Below are positions 1-5,578 of a stretch of 7,372 nt of DNA, in pieces (within the stretch, counting starts at the first letter, position 1; the number at the start of each line of letters is the position of its first letter). Origin of the DNA: Woeseia sp. (GTDB lineage: Bacteria > Pseudomonadota > Gammaproteobacteria > Steroidobacterales > Woeseiaceae); the NCBI GenBank assembly GCA_018701055.1, contig JABIUH010000511.1:1-7372 (forward strand), in the 5' to 3' direction. The notes below the pieces were generated by a model, which saw only the letters and a program-made list of their open reading frames with translations, made no database searches and had not been told where the DNA came from. Both the position numbers and the translations under genes were made by a program.

Positions 1-36
1 ACCTTCGAACGTAGTTAAACGACAGCGTGTTTGTTC

Positions 37-53
37 AGGCTAAGGCTAAGGCT
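37..53. repeat. Hexamer tandem repeat, AGGCTA x 2.8
   Basis: The unit AGGCTA occurs twice in full (37-42, 43-48), followed by the partial copy AGGCT (49-53). It is short and lies in non-coding sequence. It could be a slippage-prone microsatellite or chance; no function is suggested by its position. Confidence 0.6.
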
Positions 54-161
54 GGGACTTAGGGGGCCTATGCCTCCAATGCGGACTTGGAAAATTTTGA
101 GAAATTGTAGTATCGCGATCAGATTTCCGGTGGGTTATGTTAAGCGAGTGTCGCAATTTGC

Positions 162-199
162 CTGACAGTTTGGTCCAACACTGACAGTTTTTGCCAACT
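162..199. repeat. Two tandem copies of a 19-bp unit
   Basis: Copies lie at 162-180 and 181-199, head to tail with no spacer. They share CTGACAGTTT at the left end and CCAAC near the right end, with 15 of 19 positions identical; the differences are three bases in the middle and the last base. No third copy is visible on either side. The repeat lies about 160-200 bp upstream of the small ORF. Non-coding position and conserved ends around a variable centre suggest a pair of protein-binding sites, but a simple duplication is equally possible. Confidence 0.6.
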
Positions 200-305
200 T
201 CGCGTGCTCTATCTTACTCGTGAAATTTCTTAAAATATGTTTAAAAACAAGTAGTTGCTTGTGAATTATGTTGTCGTTGCAGAACTGGCATGGGGATTGC
301 ATTTT

Positions 306-311
306 TATAAG
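306..311 (+). promoter_or_regulatory. Possible -10 box before the small ORF
   Basis: TATAAG matches five of six bases of the sigma-70 -10 consensus and lies about 50 bp before the ORF start. The best upstream partner is CTGGCA at 285-290, which matches four of six bases of the -35 consensus, but the 15-bp spacer is short. This is a weak call. Confidence 0.2.
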
Positions 312-360
312 CAGAAGCTAAGAGATTCGCTTGGGCAAAACGACACGGAGATTCATGACC

Positions 361-594
361 ATGAGTACACACTTGATACAGGATTGGACGAGTTCGGATG
401 TTCCGATGAAGTATGGGGCATCACAGAGCGTCCAATACAAGGTCTACAAAAAGGGTACGCGGCTTTACCAAGAGATCCGCGATATAGATGATCGAGAGAT
501 ACATACCTTGGAATTGCCACAGGGCATCGCGCTTGAGAAAAGTAGCTATGAGGTTCTGTTGCGGTATGTATTAGTTGACGTAGTAAATTCCTGA
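361..594 (+). CDS. Small hypothetical protein (77 aa), unrecognised
   Basis: I do not recognise this protein. It is 77 residues from the ATG at 361, with no cysteine, no signal peptide and no membrane segment. It is rich in charged and aromatic residues: a Tyr/Lys-rich middle (about 18-36), an acidic-basic stretch (about 37-45) and a more hydrophobic C-terminus (about 60-75). This suggests a small soluble cytoplasmic protein. The start is uncertain. GGAG at 347-350 is 10 nt from the ATG at 361 and 4 nt from the ATG at 355 (79 aa); a TTG at 331 is also in frame. The main argument that it is real is context: it is followed 30 bp later by a strong terminator on the same strand, and the downstream gene converges on it. 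An overlapping ORF in another frame (255-491) is less well supported. Confidence 0.5.
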   Translation: MSTHLIQDWTSSDVPMKYGASQSVQYKVYKKGTRLYQEIRDIDDREIHTLELPQGIALEKSSYEVLLRYVLVDVVNS

Positions 595-624
595 GCACTA
601 CTCCAAAATTATCGGGAAGGGACG

Positions 625-653
625 GAAAGGGCCAAGGACGGCCCTTTCTTTTT
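625..653 (+). terminator. Rho-independent terminator
   Basis: A perfect 9-bp stem (625-633 with 640-648) containing GGGCC/GGCCC is closed by the 6-nt loop AAGGAC. Its 3' side is followed by TTTTT at 649-653. It ends transcripts of the small upstream ORF. On the opposite strand the stem is not followed by a T run, so it should work poorly, if at all, for the serine hydrolase gene that converges from the right. Confidence 0.9.
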
Positions 654-680
654 GCCTGAATTATTTGTGTCTGCGGTGCG

Positions 681-2150
681 CTATTCCACTCGCATCGAGT
701 AATTGCTGTGCACCAGCACGCGTGTTGCGACCTCAGATGAGTCCTCGAATTCAAACTTCCATTGCTCACGTTGTTCGTCGTCATCGCTTAGCCTGACGAA
801 CGTATTGCCTTCTACATGTTCAAGTCTGATCGTCGCGTCCTTTAAACTATTGCTGGGTACATTAATCACGGCCAGCTTGTCGCCCCATTGTCGTACTGCA
901 TATTCGCCGCCCCACGGTCTGCTTTCGTAGTTACCCGCATAAGCCGAAAAATCTGGAAGCGCGTCCTCATTTGGCGTAGCCGCTTTCTGTAGCGCCGGCC
1001 CGATAATGTTGAGTATGTTTACCGCGATGTTTCCTGCAGGGCCGTCGCCCGCATTCGTCAGAACGATTGCGGCCGTTTTCTCGCTAGGAACCATGGTGAA
1101 GCTGGTGATGTAGCCGGGACAGCCACCACCGTGACTGACCAGCGTTTTGTCAGCATCGCGGCGGACGTTGAAGCCTAACCCCCAGGTAAGCTCCCAATCC
1201 GGATCGACCCAATGGACGCGCTGCATCTCTCGTAAGGTATTCGCTGCAAGAACTTCGTTGCCGCCATTTTCCAGGAGTCGAAATTGCCAGCTCGCAAATT
1301 CGGCAAGGTCATTTACCGATGACGTAAAGCCGGCCGCCGCGGTAATGCCGCGAGTGAAAAAAGGATTAACGGGATCTCTTTTGAGGTCCCGTTGCAGGCC
1401 GTGATAGCCAATTGCCAACGATTCTCCATAGAGGTCTTCCGGGAAGAACGTGTACGTCTCGTCCAATTGCAGTGGGCTTAGAATCTTGTCGCGAATGTAA
1501 GTATCGTAGTCCTGCCCTGAGCGCTCCCGAATGATCTCTCCTGCCAGACTCCAGGCGAGATTGGAATACTGAAAATACTTTTGCGCTGGATAAAGTGTGC
1601 TCTGCGACTTTAATCGCTCAATCATTTGACTGCGTGTCGGGAACGGAAAGTCTGGGTCGGTCCAATAGGCAAAATCCGACTCGCGGGGCAGGCCTGACGC
1701 GTGGGTCAGTAGCCCTTCGATAGTAATGGGGCCGCTCTGCGCATGACTTTGGTCGATCTCAAACCAGTCAAGGTGATCACCCACTGAATCCCTCAGTTCG
1801 AGTTGATCGTTATCGCGCAGCTGCATAATTCCGATGGCGGTAAACAATTTGCTAATACTACAAATGCTATACAGCGTATCCGAGTCAGCAGGTCGTTTGG
1901 TCGCGAGATTTGCGTGGCCGTAGTTACCCGTCCATAGAAGATCCTGATCGTGGACAATGCCAACGGAAACGCCCGGTATGCGTTCGAAAAGTTGTTTGCT
2001 CTCTATCCACGCATCAACAATTGCCAACGCACCTACGACATCAGGATGTGCGAGCAATTCCTCGGTCGTTGGAGAATCGGAATCTGCTGCGGATAACGCA
2101 GGTGTGCCGATGAGAAGTGTCAGAATAAGCGCAATTATTCGAATGGCCAT
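681..2150 (-). CDS. Exported serine hydrolase, beta-lactamase/PBP fold (class C-like), with C-terminal lipocalin-like domain
   Basis: This belongs to the Pfam Beta-lactamase (PF00144) group, which includes class C beta-lactamases, DD-peptidases, D-aminopeptidases and esterases; the substrate cannot be told from sequence. All three active-site motifs are present: S98-x-x-K101 (SISK), Y195-S-N197, and H340-G-G342 in place of KTG. Residues 1 to about 21 form a signal peptide with a hydrophobic core and an ALSA end, so the enzyme should act in the periplasm. The catalytic domain covers about 35-385. Residues about 398-489 look like the small beta-rich domain often attached to this family (AYAGNY at 403-408). 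Length 489 aa is usual for the two-domain type. The ATG start has AGAGG nine bases upstream (2160-2164). An HGG third motif is commoner in esterases and peptidases than in true beta-lactamases. The only two cysteines are C97 and C344, each beside an active-site motif. The gene is divergent from the M61 gene and convergent with the small ORF. Confidence 0.92.
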   Translation of the reverse strand: MAIRIIALILTLLIGTPALSAADSDSPTTEELLAHPDVVGALAIVDAWIESKQLFERIPGVSVGIVHDQDLLWTGNYGHANLATKRPADSDTLYSICSISKLFTAIGIMQLRDNDQLELRDSVGDHLDWFEIDQSHAQSGPITIEGLLTHASGLPRESDFAYWTDPDFPFPTRSQMIERLKSQSTLYPAQKYFQYSNLAWSLAGEIIRERSGQDYDTYIRDKILSPLQLDETYTFFPEDLYGESLAIGYHGLQRDLKRDPVNPFFTRGITAAAGFTSSVNDLAEFASWQFRLLENGGNEVLAANTLREMQRVHWVDPDWELTWGLGFNVRRDADKTLVSHGGGCPGYITSFTMVPSEKTAAIVLTNAGDGPAGNIAVNILNIIGPALQKAATPNEDALPDFSAYAGNYESRPWGGEYAVRQWGDKLAVINVPSNSLKDATIRLEHVEGNTFVRLSDDDEQREQWKFEFEDSSEVATRVLVHSNYSMRVE

Positions 2151-2184
2151 GAAACGTAGCCTCTGTTTAAAGTCGGGAATGAAC

Positions 2185-2192
2185 AGTATAGT
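2185..2192. promoter_or_regulatory. Possible overlapping -10 boxes of divergent promoters
   Basis: TATAGT (2187-2192) on the + strand and TATACT (complement of 2185-2190) on the - strand both resemble -10 boxes and share the same TATA core. The first would serve the M61 gene and the second the serine hydrolase. Neither has a convincing -35 box at 16-18 bp, so an activator or a weak promoter is possible. Confidence 0.3.
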
Positions 2193-2200
2193 CTTTTCGC

Positions 2201-2220
2201 TAAATCACGATCGTCGCTTA
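2201..2220. promoter_or_regulatory. Interrupted dyad in the divergent gap, candidate operator
   Basis: The perfect palindrome ACGATCGT (2207-2214) is flanked at 3-bp distance by TAA (2201-2203) and TTA (2218-2220), giving 14 symmetric positions out of 20. It ends 13 bp before the M61 ATG and lies in the 83-bp gap between the serine hydrolase and M61 genes. An operator controlling one or both is a reasonable guess. No regulator gene lies in the window. Confidence 0.35.
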
Positions 2221-2233
2221 ATTGAGAAATGTT

Positions 2234-4060
2234 ATGAATCGAATGGTATTTGCAGTGTTTTTGATGCTGCCTGCATTGTCGCTCGCACAAGCTCCGGTGG
2301 AATACGATGTCTCATTCGAGAATGCCGCACATCATGAGGCACGCATTACGGTGACGTGGACGGACATCGGAACAGATCCTCTACAAGTGCGTATGAGTCG
2401 ATCTTCACCGGGCCGTTACGCGTTACATGAGTTTGCGAAAAACGTATATCAAGTTTGGGTTGTCAACGGGAATGGAGTGCAACTCGAGTTCACAAGACCT
2501 AATCCCTATCAATGGGACATTGCCGATCATGATGGAACGGTTTCTATAACGTACACATTGTATGCCGATAGAGCGGGCGGCACGTACTCCGGAATTGATC
2601 TTACGCATGCGCATCTCAATATGCCCGCAACATTCATGTGGGCGCGAGGATTGGCTGAGAGACCTATCAGTATTTCGTTCAGCCCTGCGGTGGATGACTG
2701 GAAGGTTGCGACACAACTAGAGCCAACCGACGATCAGTACTTGTTCACCGCACCAAACTTGCAATACTTTTTGGATAGTCCGACCGAACTTAGCAATTTC
2801 ACTGAACGGACTTGGTCCGTTGAAGCTAACGGTCGATCCGCGACATTTCGTTTGGCGCTGCACCACGACGGAACGGAAGACGATGCTGATAAATATTTGG
2901 ATATGGCCAAAAACGTAGTTGCGGCGCAGATTGATATTTTCGGAGAGATACCGGAGTTTGACTATGGCACGTATACGTTTATTGCGGACTATCTGCCCTA
3001 TGTCGCTGGTGACGGCATGGAGCATCGAAATTCCACTATTTTGGCGAATACAGAGTCTTTGCTCGCGAATGATTTCAGCCAGCTGGGGACGTTGTCGCAT
3101 GAATTCATACACGCGTGGAACGTTGAAAGAATTCGACCCACGAGTCTCGAGCCATTTAATTTCGAGCAGGCAAATATGTCTGCCAATCTTTGGTTCGCCG
3201 AAGGCTTCACATCGTACTACGGCAATCTTGCCATTCGTCGTGCGGGCGAATCGACTACGCAGAAATACATAAACTCACTCGCTGGATCGATCAACACCGT
3301 TAGTTTTTCGTCGGGTCGCAATTTTGCATCGGCGCCAGAGATGAGCATGCAAGCACTCTTTGTTGATGCAGCATCCGCTATTGATCCAACAAACTTCGAC
3401 AATACTTTTGTGTCCTATTACACCTACGGATCGGCTCTTGGTCTTGCGCTCGACTTATCACTGCGAGCGAAATTCGATGGTGTTTCGCTCGATACATTCA
3501 TGCGACATGTGTGGCAAGTTCATGGCAAGAACGAAACGCCATATACTAACGAAGACCTGCAAACACGCTTAGCGGAAGTTACCGACAATCGAAAATTTGC
3601 CGATGACTTTTTTGATCGTTATGTTCACGGACAACAGTTACCGGATTACGAAGCGCTGCTCGAGAACGCCGGCGTTTTGATGCGACAGATGGATACGACC
3701 AGTGCGTACGCGGGGGCGCTTACGCTCGAGTTCGATGGGAAAGAGGCGCTTATCGCAGAAAATACGATCATTGGTAGCCCGCTCTATATGGCAGGGCTTG
3801 ACCGGGGCGATCGCATTGTTGCTATTGATCGACTGAAAATTACGAGTCAGGGGCGCTGGAAATCCGCGCTCGGGCGTTACGAGCCCGGTGACACGGCAAC
3901 CATTGCTTATGAGCAACGAGGTGTTGCAAGGACGGCCACTATTAAATTTAAGGCCGATCCGCAAGTTGAAGTGCTCACTTACGAATCGGCCGATCTGCCG
4001 GTTAGCGGTACCCAATTAGCTTTTCGTACCGCATGGTTAGGCGTTGACGAGAACGAGTAG
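2234..4060 (+). CDS. Exported M61-family metallopeptidase with PDZ-like domain
   Basis: Members of peptidase family M61 (glycyl aminopeptidase type) are zinc aminopeptidases. The zinc site is visible as H289-E-F-I-H293, with the third ligand E323 in WFAEGFTSYYG, a family hallmark. The upstream GMEHRNST (261-268) is also typical. Order: signal peptide (1 to about 18, SLA before the cut), N-terminal beta domain (about 20-190), catalytic domain (about 195-470), PDZ-like domain (about 497-575, with SPLYMAGLDRGDRIVAIDR as its core), and a short tail. The PDZ part may bind substrate C-termini or inhibit the active site. The protein is 608 aa, normal for the M61-PDZ form, and has no cysteine. I chose the ATG at 2234, which gives a well-shaped signal peptide and has the weak site GAGAA (2224-2228) five bases upstream. 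A TTG at 2222 would add four residues. The gene is divergent from the serine hydrolase (83 bp) and convergent with the M20 gene (1 bp). Confidence 0.95.
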   Translation: MNRMVFAVFLMLPALSLAQAPVEYDVSFENAAHHEARITVTWTDIGTDPLQVRMSRSSPGRYALHEFAKNVYQVWVVNGNGVQLEFTRPNPYQWDIADHDGTVSITYTLYADRAGGTYSGIDLTHAHLNMPATFMWARGLAERPISISFSPAVDDWKVATQLEPTDDQYLFTAPNLQYFLDSPTELSNFTERTWSVEANGRSATFRLALHHDGTEDDADKYLDMAKNVVAAQIDIFGEIPEFDYGTYTFIADYLPYVAGDGMEHRNSTILANTESLLANDFSQLGTLSHEFIHAWNVERIRPTSLEPFNFEQANMSANLWFAEGFTSYYGNLAIRRAGESTTQKYINSLAGSINTVSFSSGRNFASAPEMSMQALFVDAASAIDPTNFDNTFVSYYTYGSALGLALDLSLRAKFDGVSLDTFMRHVWQVHGKNETPYTNEDLQTRLAEVTDNRKFADDFFDRYVHGQQLPDYEALLENAGVLMRQMDTTSAYAGALTLEFDGKEALIAENTIIGSPLYMAGLDRGDRIVAIDRLKITSQGRWKSALGRYEPGDTATIAYEQRGVARTATIKFKADPQVEVLTYESADLPVSGTQLAFRTAWLGVDENE

Positions 4061-4061
4061 C

Positions 4062-5465
4062 TTATTCTGTCGCCGCTATGTCGATAATCGTGTACCACAG
4101 GAATTGCACGAGCTGCTTAACGGAATCTTCTGATACGCGTTCATTATCACCATGTGCGCCGTTGCCGCTGTTGATCTCGTCAATCGAGCGAGTTGCACCG
4201 ATACCATAGGACGGCACGCCCTTCGCACGAATTTGTGCCATGTCGGTTGCGCCCGTTGACATGCTAGGCAAGACCAGTGCATCGGGATACATCTGGTTAG
4301 CGGTACGTTCTAACGACTGAAACATTTCGTTGTCGATCGGTGAAGGTGGCGCTTCCGGACGATAAATCGGCTCCGGAACAACCTCAACGTTCGGATCATC
4401 AATGAGGTCTCGAAGTTGGTCGTAAAACGCGTCGACATCCTCGTCCGGCAACATGCGGATATCAAGGATTGCAGATGCTTCAGACGGAATAACGTTTCTG
4501 CGAAACCCGCCGTCGATTACAGTCGGTACGACCGATGTACGCAGTACAGAATAGTGGAACGGGTAGGTCTCTAGAAAATGCTGTTGAATCGCATCAGTCT
4601 CTTCCGGATTTTCTATGTTTCGATATCGCCATGCGTCTTCCGGCTCAGAAATGGTCGCAAGCCTCTCAAAGTACGCACGTGAAACCGGGTTAAGGCGCAT
4701 TTCGGTTTTCCACGAGCCCGCTTTGGCAACTGCTTTTGCTAATGCCGTCACTGCATTGTCCATGCGCGGAACTGAGCCGTGACCGGCTGTGCCGCGAGCA
4801 ACCAAGGTTGCGCGTCGAGGCTTCTTCTCGGTTGATTGAATACCAACCACCGATACGCCATTTTCCGCAAGAATGTTGCTGCCGCCTTCTGCGAGACAGA
4901 ATTCAGCTTCAATCTTGTCCCAGTGGTGCTCAACCATGTAGTTAACACCAACTTCGGGCGTGCCTTCCTCACCGGACTCCGCGAGAAAGATGATGTCTCG
5001 ATCTAAATCTACGCCATAACGCTTCAGCATTTTCATCAGCATAATTGCGGCGGTCACGTTGTCTTTGTCGTCCAGCGTGCCGCGTCCGTAAATCCAACCA
5101 TCTTTGCGCAGGCCGCCAAAGGGGTCTTCGTCCCAACGCTCGGCCTGGACACCAACGACGTCCGTGTGTCCCATAATTAGGATGGGACGCTTGGAACCAT
5201 TGCCTTTGATTCTGGCGACCAGGTTTGCGCGGTCAGGATCGAGCGCAAAAAGCTCTGAGTCGATACCCTCGGCGGCTAGGGCGGCTTTAACGTAGTTTGC
5301 AGCCTCAGTTTCGTTGCCTGGCGGATTAGAGGTGTCGATTTGGATTAAATCAATCAGGTGGTTGATTGATTCTTCGCCTACTTCGTCCCAGTCAACCAGA
5401 TAACGATCCTGGCCAAACGACATCAGGGGAAGGGTCAGAAGAAAAGCGATAATCACTTTGCGCAT
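4062..5465 (-). CDS. Exported M20-family metallopeptidase (carboxypeptidase/aminoacylase type)
   Basis: M20 enzymes use two zinc ions to cleave C-terminal residues, dipeptides or N-acyl amino acids. The metal and catalytic residues are all visible: H100 in GHTDVV, bridging D132 in GRGTLDDKD, base E166 and ligand E167 in ESGEEGTP, E193 in LAEGG, and H438 in NGAHGDNER. The inserted dimerisation domain (about 208-325) has the substrate-contact His, H229 in AGHGSVP. Length 467 aa and these motifs recall the group containing mammalian PM20D1, which acts on N-acyl amino acids. That comparison is inference, and a plain dipeptidase or carboxypeptidase is equally possible. Residues 1 to about 18 are a signal peptide (SFG before the cut), so it should be periplasmic. 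I place the start at 5465, where CGGAG lies 6 nt upstream. The frame stays open up to 5618, but that 51-residue extension would bury the signal peptide and overlap the next gene. It is divergent from the S10 gene. Confidence 0.95.
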   Translation of the reverse strand: MRKVIIAFLLTLPLMSFGQDRYLVDWDEVGEESINHLIDLIQIDTSNPPGNETEAANYVKAALAAEGIDSELFALDPDRANLVARIKGNGSKRPILIMGHTDVVGVQAERWDEDPFGGLRKDGWIYGRGTLDDKDNVTAAIMLMKMLKRYGVDLDRDIIFLAESGEEGTPEVGVNYMVEHHWDKIEAEFCLAEGGSNILAENGVSVVGIQSTEKKPRRATLVARGTAGHGSVPRMDNAVTALAKAVAKAGSWKTEMRLNPVSRAYFERLATISEPEDAWRYRNIENPEETDAIQQHFLETYPFHYSVLRTSVVPTVIDGGFRRNVIPSEASAILDIRMLPDEDVDAFYDQLRDLIDDPNVEVVPEPIYRPEAPPSPIDNEMFQSLERTANQMYPDALVLPSMSTGATDMAQIRAKGVPSYGIGATRSIDEINSGNGAHGDNERVSEDSVKQLVQFLWYTIIDIAATE

Positions 5466-5471
5466 TGTTGG

Positions 5472-5476
5472 CTCCG
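5472..5476 (-). promoter_or_regulatory. Ribosome binding site deciding the M20 start
   Basis: CGGAG on the - strand, 6 nt from the ATG at 5465. It fixes the start at the signal-peptide methionine (MRKVII) instead of the in-frame upstream start at 5618. Confidence 0.75.
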
Positions 5477-5507
5477 AGAGTTGTTGGTCAGCCCACAGTT
5501 TACCTGA

Positions 5508-5518
5508 ATCTTTAAGAT
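5508..5518. promoter_or_regulatory. Palindrome ATCTT-T-AAGAT in the divergent gap
   Basis: A perfect 11-bp dyad centred at 5513, about 43 bp upstream of the M20 start and 61 bp upstream of the S10 start. Its centre is 18 bp from that of the next palindrome. It may be an operator, but its A+T richness makes chance more likely. Confidence 0.25.
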
Positions 5519-5548
5519 ATGAAATTGCCACAGGCAACCTGCTAGTCT
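5519..5548 (+). promoter_or_regulatory. Candidate S10 promoter with extended -10
   Basis: TAGTCT (5543-5548) is preceded by TG one base upstream (5540-5541), forming an extended -10 element. ATGAAA (5519-5524) matches four of six -35 bases at an 18-bp spacing. Transcription would begin near 5555, giving a leader of about 24 nt with the strong ribosome binding site in it. The spacer carries the palindrome at 5525-5537. Confidence 0.4.
5525..5537. promoter_or_regulatory. Palindrome TTGCC-ACA-GGCAA, candidate operator
   Basis: A perfect 5-bp inverted repeat with a 3-bp centre. It lies inside the spacer of the candidate S10 promoter and upstream of the M20 gene, where a bound protein could affect both. 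It is too short, and lacks a T run, to be a terminator. Confidence 0.4.
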
Positions 5549-5565
5549 TACTTGTTGCGATTTTT

Positions 5566-5571
5566 GGGGAG
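5566..5571 (+). promoter_or_regulatory. Strong ribosome binding site for the S10 GTG start
   Basis: GGGGAG followed by 7 nt (AACGACG) and GTG at 5579. This is the strongest Shine-Dalgarno site in the window and selects the GTG over the TTG codons in the same frame at 5552 and 5555. Confidence 0.8.
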
Positions 5572-5578
5572 AACGACG

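Larger units (their letters stand above)
1..354. other. Stretch without a recognisable gene, with short repeats
   Basis: I find no convincing coding region here. The three forward frames hit stops early (positions 12-14, 16-18 and 41-43), so an upstream gene does not read far into the window. The stretch contains a hexamer repeat (37-53), a 6-bp imperfect hairpin (62-67 with 72-77, one G-T pair, no T run) and a 19-bp tandem duplication (162-199). It also has several 8-bp palindromes in A+T-rich sequence: AAAATTTT at 91-98, ATCGCGAT at 112-119 and GAAATTTC at 222-229. The last part (about 230-354) is probably the leader and promoter of the small ORF that follows. TAAAAT at 231-236 and TATAAG at 306-311 both resemble -10 boxes, but neither has a good -35 box at the right distance. 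Confidence 0.5.

Noticed and set aside
62..77. G-rich hairpin as a terminator of an upstream gene
   Set aside because: The stem is only 6 bp with a G-T pair and is not followed by a T run.
162..199. Start of a CRISPR array
   Set aside because: The two copies are adjacent with no spacers and differ internally; there are only two.
255..491. 78-aa ORF on the + strand overlapping the small hypothetical gene
   Set aside because: It starts at a TTG with no Shine-Dalgarno site, overlaps the better-supported ORF in another frame, and its stop is not near the terminator.
353..784. 143-aa ORF on the - strand
   Set aside because: It runs through the terminator hairpin and overlaps both the end of the serine hydrolase and the small ORF. 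Its composition (rich in Arg, Ser, His, Cys and Pro) is that of an antisense shadow.
681..2150. True antibiotic-resistance beta-lactamase
   Set aside because: The fold motifs are shared with many esterases and peptidases. The HGG third motif and the additional C-terminal domain point away from a dedicated class C beta-lactamase.
1957..2337. 126-aa ORF on the + strand spanning the divergent gap
   Set aside because: It overlaps the 5' ends of both the serine hydrolase and M61 genes, whose motifs and signal peptides are clear. The translation has no family features.
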